This document shows, in pieces, positions 18,639 through 28,155 of a stretch of DNA of 64,000 nt; positions within the stretch are counted from its first letter, which is position 1; each line of letters opens with the position of its first letter. The stretch spans positions 1,240,001 to 1,304,000 of the forward strand of contig NZ_CANMYE010000001.1 of assembly GCF_947502065.1 (NCBI RefSeq), given 5' to 3'. The notes below the pieces were generated by a model. It ran no database searches and was not told the origin of the DNA. It worked only from the letters and a program-made list of their open reading frames with translations. A program made the translations under genes and the position numbers. This stretch comes from an uncultured Pseudoteredinibacter sp. (GTDB lineage Bacteria; Pseudomonadota; Gammaproteobacteria; Pseudomonadales; Cellvibrionaceae).

Positions 18639-20360
18639 CTAGTGAGTCGAGTGGTCTATGGTTGACGGCTGAGGCTTCTCATTTTCCTTGGCCATCTGGG
18701 TAATCAATAGTTCATCCCTGACTTCAAATGTAAAATTGATATTGTCCCCTACGTTGAAATTTTGGATGTCAATGTCTTTAGCAATAGAAAACTCGACAGT
18801 TGCAGCAGGTCTATCCCATTTATCAATGGCGCCTCTATGAATGCTGGATAGTCTCGCACTTCTGTCTAGTGACTTTATTACGCCAGTTACCGTTGCACTT
18901 TGTGTTTCCTCTTCGCCCATAATATGTATGGCGGTAACTGTGTATTCACTTTCTTCAGTTCTTGTGACTTCAAAGTGCAAAGTTTGGCCCGGTTTCAACA
19001 GGCTTGCGTCAATGCTTTCGTGCAGGCCGAACTTCATTGTCATTTCCGGCCAGTCCCATACTTCTACTGCATTGTGATGAACTAAAATCATGCCATGGTC
19101 CTGCATTAGCTCTTTGACTTCACCTTGTAGCCAAGCTTTTTCTGGTTTTTCCTCGTGGGTCATGCGTTTAAAGTCGGAACTTTTGCTTGATTCAGAGTCT
19201 ATTAGGAACTGTGCAGAAGTTACTACGCTGTCGCTCTCTGATAGACCGGCTGTAATTTCTGCGTATCGATCGTTGACTCGGCCGGCTTGTACTTCGATAG
19301 ATTTAAATTGCCCGTCACCCAGGGCTAATACGACGCGGTCTTGACTGCCGGTTCGAATAAGTGCTTCTTTGGGAATCAGTATGGCGCTATCTGTCTGATT
19401 AGAATGTATATCCACCTTCGCGAACATATTTGGCCGCAAAGATTTGTCTGGGTTATCAAATTTCAACCTAACTCTTAATGTACGAGTTTTACTGTTTAAA
19501 GTTGGGTACACATAGTCAATATGCCCCGACCAATTCTTACCGGGCATATAATCAAGAGTCATCGATGCTGCTAAACCCTTTCTTATGAGGTTTGAGTCAT
19601 TTTCAAATACCTCGGCTTCTACCCATACTTTGTCCAGCTTACCTATACTCATAAGAGTGTTTCCGGGCTTAACATAAAACCCCTCCCTTATCTTCAGATT
19701 TTCAACAACGCCAGATTGTGGTGCATAAAAAGTAACGTTTTGACTGACCCGTTGCTTTCTAATCAAATCTTTAATGAAATCTTCTGGCAGCTGTAAAGAA
19801 CGCAGTCTATCTTTGGCTGCTGATATCAAAGCGCGATTATTGCGTTTTATAGCTATCAGAAGTTCTTCTTGGGCGTTCACGAGCTGAGGTGAATAAAGGG
19901 TGTAGAGTGCCTGCCCTTTTTGTACTGGTTCTCCGGTAGATTTAACGTGGAGTTTCTCTATCCAACCTTCAACCCTTGGGTGTATGTGAATGAGAAAGTC
20001 TTCATTGTATTGAACGTAACCTACTGTTGAAATTCTATTGTGCATTACTTTTCGTTCTACAGCTGCGGTTCGTACACCTAAGTTATTGATAACATGAGGT
20101 GCTATGGTTACAGCTCCAGGTCCAAAGTTTTGACTGGATGATGCTTCTTCGTATACAGGGATTAGGTCCATTCCCATGGGTGACTTTCCAGGTTGATCTC
20201 TACGATAATTGGAGTCCATTGGCGCCACCCAATATAGGGGTTTATCTTCTGCGCTATTATCCATTTCGCCTGGATTATTTACTTCAAATACCTTTATTCC
20301 AGTCACGCCTAGAGCTACGCCGATCAATGTTGCTAGCAGAGTTTTATTACTGAATGGCAT
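18639..20360 (-). CDS. cusB: CusB periplasmic adaptor with two C-terminal CusF-like domains
   Basis: A 573-residue adaptor, longer than the ~400-residue norm. After an N-terminal anchor comes a heavy-metal-binding segment (YWVAPMDSNYRR..KSPMGMDL, about 42-65), then the usual barrel-sandwich, lipoyl and beta-barrel parts. From ~405 two CusF-like OB-fold domains follow. The first (about 405-480) keeps the Cu(I) site pattern VWDWPEMTMKF with His upstream, Trp and two Met. The second (about 490-560) has KWDRPAATVEF, where both Met are lost, so it probably does not bind Cu(I) in the same way. No separate cusF is present, so this fusion likely replaces it. AAGGAG precedes the ATG. Confidence 0.9.
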   Translation of the reverse strand: MPFSNKTLLATLIGVALGVTGIKVFEVNNPGEMDNSAEDKPLYWVAPMDSNYRRDQPGKSPMGMDLIPVYEEASSSQNFGPGAVTIAPHVINNLGVRTAAVERKVMHNRISTVGYVQYNEDFLIHIHPRVEGWIEKLHVKSTGEPVQKGQALYTLYSPQLVNAQEELLIAIKRNNRALISAAKDRLRSLQLPEDFIKDLIRKQRVSQNVTFYAPQSGVVENLKIREGFYVKPGNTLMSIGKLDKVWVEAEVFENDSNLIRKGLAASMTLDYMPGKNWSGHIDYVYPTLNSKTRTLRVRLKFDNPDKSLRPNMFAKVDIHSNQTDSAILIPKEALIRTGSQDRVVLALGDGQFKSIEVQAGRVNDRYAEITAGLSESDSVVTSAQFLIDSESSKSSDFKRMTHEEKPEKAWLQGEVKELMQDHGMILVHHNAVEVWDWPEMTMKFGLHESIDASLLKPGQTLHFEVTRTEESEYTVTAIHIMGEEETQSATVTGVIKSLDRSARLSSIHRGAIDKWDRPAATVEFSIAKDIDIQNFNVGDNINFTFEVRDELLITQMAKENEKPQPSTIDHSTH

Positions 20361-21739
20361 TATAGAGCTCCTTTTTCTTGAGTCTTATTAGTGTTTTGGG
20401 GATAAGAAGACTGGCTTAAGTAGTAGTTAATTCGGGATACAGTTTTTAAAAGGTCAACATCAATTCTCAGTGCAGATATACGTGTGTTTAGCTCGGCAAT
20501 TCGTGCTCGTACTACTTCTGAAAAGTCTCCGTCGTCATTGGTGTATGCTGTCAATGAGGCTTGCGCTTGATCGCGGCTCTTCATTAGCAAACTTTCTTTG
20601 TATAGTCTTTGCCTTTCTAAAAGTCGGGTTAAATTTCGCAACTCTTTTCTCAGCGAGCTAATAAGGCTTTTGTGTATTAAATACCTTTCTGCTTTGATAG
20701 CCTCAGCATCAGCAGTCGCTGCGGAGAGGGTTTTATCCTGTTTGTTTCGGGTGAATAGGGGAACGTCCATGCTTATGCCAACTGAAAATAAATCACTTCT
20801 ATCTCTACCGTCTTGTGCGTTGTCTCTGTATCCGTAAGACGCATTGAGCGTCCATTTGGGCTTGTATAATTGCTCGGCAAGTTTAATCGATTGATTGAAT
20901 ACAGATTGTTTTACATCTATAGCGGCAAGTAGAGGGTGTGTTGACAAAAGGCTAGCGAGCTCTTGTTGGCTTGCGTTTTTCAGCTTCGTTAGGGTGGACC
21001 GGCTAAGTTCAATGTTTGGCAATTTCTTGGCTATTTGTGTTCCAGGGCTAAGAATTTGGCCATAGTTTTCAATTTCCTTTGAAAACATCCACTCGTTTAG
21101 CTTTTCATTTGATATTTCGAAATTTTGCTTTTCGCGAGTCAATCTGTCCTCGAGCTGCAGTATTTCGAGCTGAGCGCGAATAATGTCGTGTTGCCGAGTT
21201 TTGCCAATGGCGCTTGAGTAGCTAGACTTCGTTATATCAGTTAGCTGCTCAAATAAATGCCAGTCTTTTTCAATAAGCTCGATTGTAAACTGAGCGGCAT
21301 AGCTGTCCAGCCATTGCTCTGATACAACTTTCTTGAGTTTGGCTCTGCGATCCTCTCTGAGGATAGGGTACTCAGCTGATTTTTTAAGAAGTTGATTTTT
21401 ACGAATCGATAGACTATCACCCCGAGGCAGTGTTTGAGATATGCCAAGTTGCATTTGAGTCATGGGCTCCTGATCAAACTGTAGGGAATCAATCGCCAAG
21501 TTGGATAACTTCAATGACACTTTTGGATCTGCTAGGGTGCCTGCCGCAACACTTCTTGCCACGGTTGCTTTCTGATTAAGAACGCTTTGCGTTAACCAGG
21601 GGTCATTCTCTATGGCTATGGATACAGCCCTTTCAAGCGATAAAGTCTGTTCAGGAACTAGCCTGGACTCACTGTCAGCCAGCGCGGTTAAAGAAATGCT
21701 AGCCACAACGGCCATAATGCTTCCAGATCTATGCTTCAT
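20360..21739 (-). CDS. cusC: CusC-like TolC-family outer membrane factor
   Basis: A 459-residue protein from the ATG at 21739 (GGAG six bases upstream; an ATG at 21751 is in frame but lacks a site). Signal peptide to about ALA-D, then the two-fold TolC repeat: LSLERAVSIAIENDPWL near the N-terminus and long helical hairpins rich in Gln/Arg/Glu. It is the outer membrane channel for CusBA. The cusB start overlaps its stop by one base, indicating one transcript. Confidence 0.88.
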   Translation of the reverse strand: MKHRSGSIMAVVASISLTALADSESRLVPEQTLSLERAVSIAIENDPWLTQSVLNQKATVARSVAAGTLADPKVSLKLSNLAIDSLQFDQEPMTQMQLGISQTLPRGDSLSIRKNQLLKKSAEYPILREDRRAKLKKVVSEQWLDSYAAQFTIELIEKDWHLFEQLTDITKSSYSSAIGKTRQHDIIRAQLEILQLEDRLTREKQNFEISNEKLNEWMFSKEIENYGQILSPGTQIAKKLPNIELSRSTLTKLKNASQQELASLLSTHPLLAAIDVKQSVFNQSIKLAEQLYKPKWTLNASYGYRDNAQDGRDRSDLFSVGISMDVPLFTRNKQDKTLSAATADAEAIKAERYLIHKSLISSLRKELRNLTRLLERQRLYKESLLMKSRDQAQASLTAYTNDDGDFSEVVRARIAELNTRISALRIDVDLLKTVSRINYYLSQSSYPQNTNKTQEKGAL

Positions 21740-21960
21740 CGGATGCTCCATTTAGATCACTTCAAAAGTTATGTGAACTATCGACCAGTGGTATGTGGGC
21801 TGCGATTAATTCACATTGCCCGCCGCGTAGTGCGACAGCCTAAAGTAAGTATGTAGGGCTAGGGGGTGATGGGGTGCTACAGATATCAAACGCTATCGTT
21901 TTTGAATGAGGTTCGAAGATAGTGGTTTGATGTGCGAAACCAAGGCGCACTTACCCTAGC

Positions 21961-22350
21961 TTAAGCGTGAGCTGGTGGGCGATAAAGGGAGCTAATGTTA
22001 GAGCTTAGCTGAGCTTCTGAAATAATGCTGAAGGCATTTGAATGGAACAGCAGTAATGCTTGAGGAAGTTCACTATTTGCCGCATACGTTGAATTGCAGG
22101 CATTAGCAGGGCAGTTGCAGTCAATGTTACAGCAATCTTCTGCCATCTCACCAGGGTTGTTCGTTCCGTCATCCATTGCGGCATGATGGTGCATATCTGA
22201 ATGGCTAGATGATGCAGACACGTCCAGGTGACTGGAGTTGTGAGTGTCGCTGGGCATTTCGCAGGCGGCATATGCTGAAGCAGATACTTGCGCAATTAAG
22301 GCAAATATCGCAAATAGCATTATTGCTGCTTTTGAAATTCTCACGTGCAT
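21961..22350 (-). CDS. Small secreted Cys/His-rich CopL-like protein
   Basis: A 129-residue protein from ATG 22350 with a signal peptide ending ASAYA. The mature part has His/Met clusters (SHSDMHHHAAMD), then a Cys block (AEDCCNIDCNCPANAC), a hydrophobic stretch and the C-terminal motif SLYRPPAHA. This layout recurs in three other proteins in this window (22749, 27088, 47959) and resembles the CopL family of metal-binding regulatory proteins next to copA in Xanthomonas. It lies 220 bases before cusC in the same direction and may be the first gene of that operon. Metal binding is likely; a regulatory role is inference. Confidence 0.65.
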   Translation of the reverse strand: MHVRISKAAIMLFAIFALIAQVSASAYAACEMPSDTHNSSHLDVSASSSHSDMHHHAAMDDGTNNPGEMAEDCCNIDCNCPANACNSTYAANSELPQALLLFHSNAFSIISEAQLSSNISSLYRPPAHA

Positions 22351-22748
22351 CTCGTTCTCATTTACCAGGAAGCCTGTCGGCGCATAGTAAATCAAGTCTC
22401 TAGCGGATGTAAATACATTTCCTCATTTATATAATAGCAAAACTGAATATTACTATTCTATTAATATGGTTAGACGTTATTGATCACGGGTTGCGGATAG
22501 TGGGGCGCCTCATTTTTTCCTGTGAGGGCTACTGAGTGCTTCTAGCACTCTATTCATAGATGGATAATTGCAATTTAGGCGGCTATTTTCGGCTCTGCCA
22601 CTATTGTTTTTATTAGAAATTTATTTGGCCATTTAACTTAGAATAATATTACCTACCTATAATCGTGTTGCAGTTTTCAATAAATTGAACTATCTTCGAT
22701 CCAACACGCTCTATAGATTCGAAACGTCAGTTGTTCAAAAGTTGGATT
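22351..22748. promoter_or_regulatory. Divergent control region between the leftward cus-cop and rightward cop operons
   Basis: Roughly 400 bp of AT-rich sequence between two outward-facing CopL-like genes that head opposite copper operons. It must contain promoters for both. I could not pick a convincing -35/-10 pair or a classical cop-box dyad, and no CopRS/CusRS two-component genes are in the window. Confidence 0.55.
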
Positions 22749-23120
22749 ATGAAGTCTGTAATAAGATATAAATACATTGTTGCGATTGTTCTGATGATGG
22801 CATTCATCTCTCAGACATATGCGGCTGTAAGTATGTCTTGCGAAACTACAGCGATGACGTCAGCTGTTGTAGCAAACGATGGCTTCGAAATGGATCACTC
22901 TCAGCATATGGGAATGTCCCAACCCACTGATGAGAATTCATCCACCTTTGTTGAATGTTGTGCAGATTGTGACTGTAGTCTCGGAGGGTGTAATGCCGCA
23001 GTTTTAATAGGAACGCATATAGCTTTTGCTCCTCCCTCCAACTTGCTGGCTAATCACTATTCGGATCATACAGTTGACAAACTAATTATCCCGCTCTATC
23101 GCCCTCCCATTTCCTGCTAA
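22749..23120 (+). CDS. Small secreted Cys/His-rich CopL-like protein
   Basis: A 123-residue protein from ATG 22749 (only a weak GGA site). Signal peptide ending SQTYA, His/Met motif (FEMDHSQHMGMS), Cys block (VECCADCDCSLGGC), then a hydrophobic part and the tail PLYRPPISC. Its position directly upstream of copG-copA-copB matches that of CopL in Xanthomonas, where the gene is needed for copper-induced expression of copAB. It faces away from a paralogue at 21961-22350. The family link is by architecture and tail motif rather than alignment. Confidence 0.68.
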   Translation: MKSVIRYKYIVAIVLMMAFISQTYAAVSMSCETTAMTSAVVANDGFEMDHSQHMGMSQPTDENSSTFVECCADCDCSLGGCNAAVLIGTHIAFAPPSNLLANHYSDHTVDKLIIPLYRPPISC

Positions 23121-23235
23121 CAGAGGATAAGTGCGCCTGAATTTTGGCGTATTTTCCACTTACCAGAGTTAGCGGGAGTTAAATACTCCCAGTTATTTCG
23201 CTATCTAAGCAGACCCGACTGTTATGGGAGTTGTT

Positions 23236-23760
23236 ATGAAATGTGCTGTCAAATGTGTAAGCCGATTTCTGGTTGCTACACCTTTATTATTTAGTATTGC
23301 CGCTTGTTCTGAGCAAGCGGACCTCAGTCGCGATATAAATTCGCCTAGAATTCCTTCTGATCTCATAGTGCTAGATGTTTATAAAAGCCGAACTTGCGGT
23401 TGTTGTAAAAAATGGATTGATCATGCAGAAGGTATGGGTATTGAAGCAGATGTACACCATCCGTCAGACTTGAATAAGATTAAAATCGATCAAAAAATCG
23501 AGCCGCGCTATCAGTCTTGTCACACAGCCATCTCTACTGATGGATATGTATTTGAAGGCCACATCCCTGCTGAAGTAATTCAGAAGTTCCTAGCGTCTCC
23601 ACCAAAAGATGCCATTGGCTTGGCCGTACCGGGTATGCCGGTGGGTAGTCCCGGCATGGAAGTGGGAGACCGTTTTGATCCCTATGACGTCCTGTTATTG
23701 AAAAAAGACGGCAGCTCTGAAGTGTATCAGCATATCAGTAAGCCCCTGATTGCCAAGTGA
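23236..23760 (+). CDS. copG: CopG, DUF411 copper-binding lipoprotein
   Basis: A 174-residue protein from ATG 23236 (GGGAG five bases upstream). Its signal peptide ends in a lipobox (SIAAC), so it is probably lipid-anchored. The DUF411 domain has the thioredoxin-like CGCCKKW motif (about residues 53-59), YQSCHTA with another Cys-His, FEGHIPAEVI, and AVPGMPVGSPGME. CopG proteins bind copper through these Cys and His residues and accompany CopA/CopB in copper resistance. The last 4 bases overlap the copA start (GTGA). Confidence 0.9.
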   Translation: MKCAVKCVSRFLVATPLLFSIAACSEQADLSRDINSPRIPSDLIVLDVYKSRTCGCCKKWIDHAEGMGIEADVHHPSDLNKIKIDQKIEPRYQSCHTAISTDGYVFEGHIPAEVIQKFLASPPKDAIGLAVPGMPVGSPGMEVGDRFDPYDVLLLKKDGSSEVYQHISKPLIAK

Positions 23761-25601
23761 GGTGTAAAAAAGCCGTGAAAAAAAACGAAATAATCACGAG
23801 CCCGGCGATAGAATTTGATTGTTCACGTCGACGTTTTGTGACCGGCATGGCTGCTGGTAGCGCGTTGCTAGGCCTCGGCCTGGTTCCAAAGCTTTCCTTG
23901 GGACAATCAAATCCAATTCGCCGTAATCCTCAAGTCTTGAACGGTACAAAATTTAACTTGGATATCGGTTATCAAGCTGTCAATTTTACCGGGCGCGAAC
24001 AAATGGCCACGGCGGTCAATGGTTCCGTGCCAGCACCCACCTTACGTTGGCGTGAAGGGGATCGCGTCACGTTGCGCGTCACTAACCATTTGGTTCATGA
24101 CAGTTCAATACACTGGCACGGCATGATTCTCCCGGCAGACATGGATGGAGTTCCTGGATTGAGCTTCGACGGTATCAAGCCGGGCGAGACCTTCGAGTAT
24201 AGCTTTGATGTGAACCAAAGCGGCACCTACTGGTATCACAGTCACTCTGGCTTTCAGGAGCAAACAGGCTTGTATGGCGCAATTGTAATTGATCCAAAGG
24301 AGCCGGACCCAGTAGCTTATGACCGGGATTATGTGGTCATGTTGTCAGACTGGTCAGATGATGCTCCTGAAGAAATATATGCCAAACTTAAAAAAAGTAG
24401 TGACTACTACAACTTTCAAGAGCGCACTGTGGGCGACCTTTGGCGCGATATTAGCGAAAAGGGTGTGGCTCAGACTTGGCGCGAACGCGGCATGTGGAAC
24501 AGGATGCGCATGAACGAAACCGATATCAGTGATGTGACGGGTTATACATATACCTTTTTGATGAATGGCCAGACCCCGGATGACAACTGGCTCGGCTTGT
24601 TTAAGAAAGGGGAGAGAGTTCGCCTGCGCGTTATCAACGCTGCCGCAATGACAATTTTTGATGTCCGTATACCAGGACTGAAAATGACGGTCGTCGCAGC
24701 TGATGGACAAAACATTGAGCCGGTTACTGTCGATGAATTCCGTATCGGCGTTGCAGAAACCTATGACGTGGTGGTCGAACCCAGTGCGGATTCCGCCTAT
24801 ACCGTATTCGCACAAGCCATTGACCGTACCGGTTATGCACGGGGCACCTTGTCTCCTAGCCCTGAATGGAAGGCGGAAATCCCTGCACTGGATCCCGCTC
24901 CACTGTTGCAACACCGTGACATGGGTATGGGCGGAAACCACACAATACATGGTGGGGCAGCGATGGCGAGTATGTCTGCGATGGATCATAGCCAACACAA
25001 TATGGGTGGGATGACAGCGCTTGAGCATACTGGCAATGCTCAGCTGGGCAAGGCTGGTTTTGGCAGCAACCGTCCAATCACTCATGCCAGAACCGAGAAA
25101 GGACCGCAGGTTAATATGCGAGCGGAAAATGCGCGCAGCGGCTTGAATGATCCAGGTATTGGGTTGCGGGAACATCAGCAGCGTTACGGCCGGCGGGTGT
25201 TGACCTATGCAGATATTCGCAACCTCTACCGGACTCAGGATTCTCGTGAGCCTAGTCGCGAAATCGAGCTTCATTTAACAGGCAATATGAATCGCTACAT
25301 GTGGTCAATCAATGGTGTTAAATACACGGATGCCGAACCGATCCAGTTGAAATACGGTGAACGTGTTCGCTTCACCTTGGTGAATGACACGATGATGACG
25401 CACCCCATGCATTTACATGGTGTGTGGAGTGAATTGGAAACTGGTGAGCCAGACTACATTCCCCGTAAGCACACTGTGATAGTACAACCCGGATCTAAAA
25501 TCAGCTATTTGGTCACTGCTGATGCCATAGGGCGTTGGGCTTACCACTGTCACCTGCTATTTCATATGCCGGGCATGTTCCGAGAAGTGCGCATAAGCTA
25601 G
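23757..25601 (+). CDS. copA: CopA, periplasmic multicopper oxidase
   Basis: A 614-residue protein from the GTG at 23757; a GTG at 23775 is also possible. A Tat signal is evident (CSRRRFVTGMAAG, about residues 22-34). The four multicopper oxidase motifs are intact: HWHGMILPADMDG (about 119), YHSHSGFQEQTG (about 160), HPMHLHGVW (about 549) and YHCHLLFHMPGM (about 596). A Met/His-rich insertion at ~388-421 (MGMGGNHTIHGG, MDHSQHNMGGM) is the CopA-type copper-storage or oxidation loop. It oxidises Cu(I) to Cu(II) in the periplasm. Despite the name it differs from the P-type ATPase at 28156. It is followed 7 bases later by copB. Confidence 0.95.
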   Translation: MRCKKAVKKNEIITSPAIEFDCSRRRFVTGMAAGSALLGLGLVPKLSLGQSNPIRRNPQVLNGTKFNLDIGYQAVNFTGREQMATAVNGSVPAPTLRWREGDRVTLRVTNHLVHDSSIHWHGMILPADMDGVPGLSFDGIKPGETFEYSFDVNQSGTYWYHSHSGFQEQTGLYGAIVIDPKEPDPVAYDRDYVVMLSDWSDDAPEEIYAKLKKSSDYYNFQERTVGDLWRDISEKGVAQTWRERGMWNRMRMNETDISDVTGYTYTFLMNGQTPDDNWLGLFKKGERVRLRVINAAAMTIFDVRIPGLKMTVVAADGQNIEPVTVDEFRIGVAETYDVVVEPSADSAYTVFAQAIDRTGYARGTLSPSPEWKAEIPALDPAPLLQHRDMGMGGNHTIHGGAAMASMSAMDHSQHNMGGMTALEHTGNAQLGKAGFGSNRPITHARTEKGPQVNMRAENARSGLNDPGIGLREHQQRYGRRVLTYADIRNLYRTQDSREPSREIELHLTGNMNRYMWSINGVKYTDAEPIQLKYGERVRFTLVNDTMMTHPMHLHGVWSELETGEPDYIPRKHTVIVQPGSKISYLVTADAIGRWAYHCHLLFHMPGMFREVRIS

Positions 25602-25608
25602 GAGGGAA

Positions 25609-26337
25609 ATGAAAATGAAGATGTTAAACAATTTCTTATACCAGCTTACGTTGGGCGTGGCATTCACGGCAGCCCTGATTGAGGATAGCTTGGCGGGCAG
25701 CAAGGATGACCCGGTCCTTGCAATGACATTGATCGAGCGCCTGGAGTATCGTGATGGCGATGATCAGGACCCATTGTTTCTGGAAGGTCAAGGTTGGATT
25801 GGCCAGGATTTGCGTAAGTTTTGGTACAAAGTCGAAGCCGAAACTGTTGACGGGGAAACTCAGGAAGCTGAGTTACAAGCTCTATATAGCCAAGCGGTTG
25901 CACCCAATTGGGATCTGCAGTTTGGTTTACGTAAAGACTTTCAGCCAACGCCAAGCCGTAATTGGGCTGTGATTGGTTTTCAGGGGCTTGCTCCCTATTA
26001 CTTTGAAGTGGATACAGCCTTATTTATTGGAGAGAGCGGTCGCACAGCCTTGCGACTAGGGGCAGAGTATGAATTGTTATTTACACAGCGCCTGATTTTA
26101 ACACCTAAAATCGAAGTGAACATTTACGGTCAGAACGATCCTGATATTGGTGTTGGTTCAGGATTATCTGACTTAGAGGCAGGCCTGAGGTTGCGCTATG
26201 AAATTCGACGTGAGATTGCTCCCTATATCGGTGTGAATTGGAACAAGAGTTTTGGGAATACGGCTGATTTTGCTCGTCAAGCGGGCGAAGACACCGATGA
26301 CTTCCAATGGGTTATCGGTGTGCGAGCTTGGTTTTAG
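25609..26337 (+). CDS. copB: CopB, outer membrane copper resistance protein
   Basis: A 242-residue beta-barrel protein ending in aromatic Phe (VRAWF), as outer membrane proteins do. The barrel part matches CopB/PcoB: LIERLEYRDGD, EGQGWIGQDLRKFWYKVEAE, and DIGVGSGLSDLEAGLRLRYE. The Met/His-rich N-terminal extension usual in longer CopB proteins is absent, so this is a short form that likely does not store copper itself. AGGAGGG precedes the ATG; the gene is coupled with copA. Confidence 0.92.
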   Translation: MKMKMLNNFLYQLTLGVAFTAALIEDSLAGSKDDPVLAMTLIERLEYRDGDDQDPLFLEGQGWIGQDLRKFWYKVEAETVDGETQEAELQALYSQAVAPNWDLQFGLRKDFQPTPSRNWAVIGFQGLAPYYFEVDTALFIGESGRTALRLGAEYELLFTQRLILTPKIEVNIYGQNDPDIGVGSGLSDLEAGLRLRYEIRREIAPYIGVNWNKSFGNTADFARQAGEDTDDFQWVIGVRAWF

Positions 26338-26388
26338 AGAATATCCAAGATCGCCAATTTTTCTATTTTTAACAAGAGGATTTTTTAA

Positions 26389-26670
26389 ATGAAAAAAATA
26401 ATGCCTAGTGCTTTTATATTGCTAGCGCTTAACTTGGTGGTAATGCCTACCTTTGCTCACGACCCTGCTTTACATAAATTGAAAGAGGGGGCTTCCGAGT
26501 GTGAAGCCAAAAAAGGTATGGACCATTCAAAAGGTGATGCGAGTCATTCATCCAAAATGAAAAACTGTAAAAAGGCTGTTTCTGATAGCGAGGATCACTC
26601 TAGACATGAAGTCAATAAAGTTAAGATCGATGTGAAGAAAAAAGCTGCGAAGGATCATAGTAAACACTAG
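26389..26670 (+). CDS. Small periplasmic His/Lys/Met-rich protein
   Basis: A 93-residue protein with AGAGGA upstream of the ATG. Signal peptide ending PTFA-H, then a charged, low-complexity mature part with HDPALH, MDHSKGDASHSSKMKNC and a C-terminal DHSKH. Two Cys and about ten His make metal binding likely, though no known family is recognised. It is the last gene of the copG-A-B transcript and is followed by a strong hairpin at 26719. Confidence 0.7.
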   Translation: MKKIMPSAFILLALNLVVMPTFAHDPALHKLKEGASECEAKKGMDHSKGDASHSSKMKNCKKAVSDSEDHSRHEVNKVKIDVKKKAAKDHSKH

Positions 26671-26718
26671 TAGCCAGCTGATTCACTTGGCGTCAGCGTT
26701 CTAGTGGACGTCAATATT

Positions 26719-26768
26719 CATGGGTGGGTGCGGGCGTTAATAGGATTAAGTAACGCCCATCACCCATG
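26719..26768 (+). terminator. Rho-independent terminator after the copG-A-B operon
   Basis: Two-part stem: CATGGGTG (26719-26726) pairs with CACCCATG (26761-26768), and GGGCGTTA (26732-26739) with TAACGCCC (26751-26758), with a small internal bulge and an 11-base loop. A short TTTT run follows. It is 49 bases after the stop of the small His-rich gene. Confidence 0.75.
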
Positions 26769-27087
26769 TTTTAGAATGATGGTGTCAATTTGAAGATGCA
26801 ACTGTTTCGGTTGCGTTCAGTAGTGTTTTTTATTTTGCTCGACCCGAATTGATTTTCTGTATTAAGTATTTTTTAAATGCTTGTCAGGATCTAGTTGTGT
26901 TCAATAACAATTTAACTTGGGGTGCTCTGTAAAATGGTGATCAGCTTTCACAGTTCTCAAAGAATATTCTCTATATCTTTGTGGTTGGTACATATCTTTG
27001 TGATGTGATCTTGTTTAATTGACTTACTTCAATGTTTTTTAGAAAAATAGATGTATATTAAGGCTTGAAATAAAATAAGAGTACAAA
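26769..27087. other. AT-rich intergenic stretch
   Basis: About 320 bp with no recognisable gene or strong repeat. It presumably carries the promoter for the gene at 27088, but I could not assign one. Confidence 0.4.
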
Positions 27088-27516
27088 ATGATTCGTTTAA
27101 TAGGTTTAGCTATTTTGATTTTAGGATTGATTACTCAGCCTATGGTCGTTGCTGTGCCTGTAACCATGGCGAATGAAAATCATGAGCCTGTAGCCTCTTC
27201 TGAATCTGGTGTGATGCCTCATGGCATACATCATCGTATTGATCAGCCTTCTGATAAAAGTTCCAAACATTCTGAACCCTGTCATCAACAGAAAGGTTCT
27301 ACTACCAAAGCACATTCGGAATCTTGTGACATGTGCGACATGCAGTGTATCGATGGCATGTGTGCAACGTCCTGCACTTCCGGAGGTATGGTTGTGTTCA
27401 ATAATGAACAGGTCAATTTGAGCAGATTAAATAAAAATCTTGTTTGCCATAGCCTTCTTATATCGTCACCTAACAGATTCCCTTCATTAATTTTTCACCC
27501 CCCTAAACACGCCTGA
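27088..27516 (+). CDS. Small secreted Cys/His-rich protein, CopL-like layout
   Basis: A 142-residue protein. Hydrophobic N-terminus (signal peptide, about 1-28), His-rich region (MPHGIHHRIDQ, SKHSEPCHQQ), Cys/Met block (SCDMCDMQCIDGMCATSC), a hydrophobic part and the tail FHPPKHA. The tail replaces the RPP of its relatives with HPP. It is the third member of the family in the copper island. It stands alone in front of the MerR regulator, with about 190 bases between them. Confidence 0.65.
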   Translation: MIRLIGLAILILGLITQPMVVAVPVTMANENHEPVASSESGVMPHGIHHRIDQPSDKSSKHSEPCHQQKGSTTKAHSESCDMCDMQCIDGMCATSCTSGGMVVFNNEQVNLSRLNKNLVCHSLLISSPNRFPSLIFHPPKHA

Positions 27517-27567
27517 TTTCCGATTGGCGTCGCTGCGCGTTTTTCGGAGCTTCCAAACATCGACCTA

Positions 27568-27599
27568 TTGACCTAGGTGCTGCACGTAGGTTGTATGAT
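27568..27599 (+). promoter_or_regulatory. MerR-type promoter/operator ahead of the regulator and copper ATPase
   Basis: TTGACC (27568-27573) and TATGAT (27594-27599) are separated by 20 bases, longer than the sigma-70 optimum, as in MerR-activated promoters. The spacer contains a dyad: ACCTA (27571-27575) and TAGGT (27587-27591). It lies about 105 bases upstream of the MerR-family gene, which is likely its regulator. Confidence 0.6.
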
Positions 27600-27704
27600 C
27601 GTCCCTTGGTTCGGTTCGCGCTGGTTTTGCGTTCCGAAAGTCACTGGAAATGTATTTGCGATACCAATAAGCGCTTGTAAATACACAATTCGATTAAAGG
27701 CGTA

Positions 27705-28151
27705 ATGAAAACGGTAACTGAAATCGCTCGGCAGTTTAGCGTCAGTGCTGAGACTATCCGGCACTACACCAAGCTTGGTTTGTTGTCTCCAAAAAGGGAT
27801 GCGACTAATGGTTATCGGCTCTATGACTTACCACAGGAGAGACGTCTTCGTTTTCTCTTAGGGGCGAAACGGCTCGGGTTCACTTTGAGAGAAATCCAAA
27901 CAATCCTGGAAGTGGCGTCTACAGGTGATAGCCCATGTCCATTGGTTCGCCAATTAATCGATCAGCGATTGGAAACTACCCGTACAGAGATGCGTGACGC
28001 ACAGATGCTGATGGCTCGAATGGAATCGGCGTCCAATGAATGGCATGAACTGCCCAATCGTGATCCATCTGGAGAGAGTATTTGCCACCTTATCGAAACA
28101 TGGGATAGCACCAATAGTAATGATGACCCTGCAATCTCAGGAGCAGAATAG
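27705..28151 (+). CDS. MerR-family copper-responsive regulator
   Basis: A 148-residue protein. The N-terminal winged helix-turn-helix is typical of MerR ([32 protein letters not shown]), followed by a dimerisation helix with [13 protein letters not shown]. One Cys is at the start of that helix and another near the C-terminus (ESICHLIE); the classical CueR C-x7-C loop is not obvious, so metal specificity is uncertain. Four bases separate it from the P-type ATPase it likely controls through the operator at 27568. Confidence 0.82.
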   Translation: MKTVTEIARQFSVSAETIRHYTKLGLLSPKRDATNGYRLYDLPQERRLRFLLGAKRLGFTLREIQTILEVASTGDSPCPLVRQLIDQRLETTRTEMRDAQMLMARMESASNEWHELPNRDPSGESICHLIETWDSTNSNDDPAISGAE

Positions 28152-28155
28152 AACA

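Noticed and set aside
24354..25274. A 306-codon antisense open frame across copA
   Set aside because: It lies wholly opposite a gene with all multicopper oxidase motifs; the translation is rich in His, Arg and Cys with no domain, as expected of a shadow frame.
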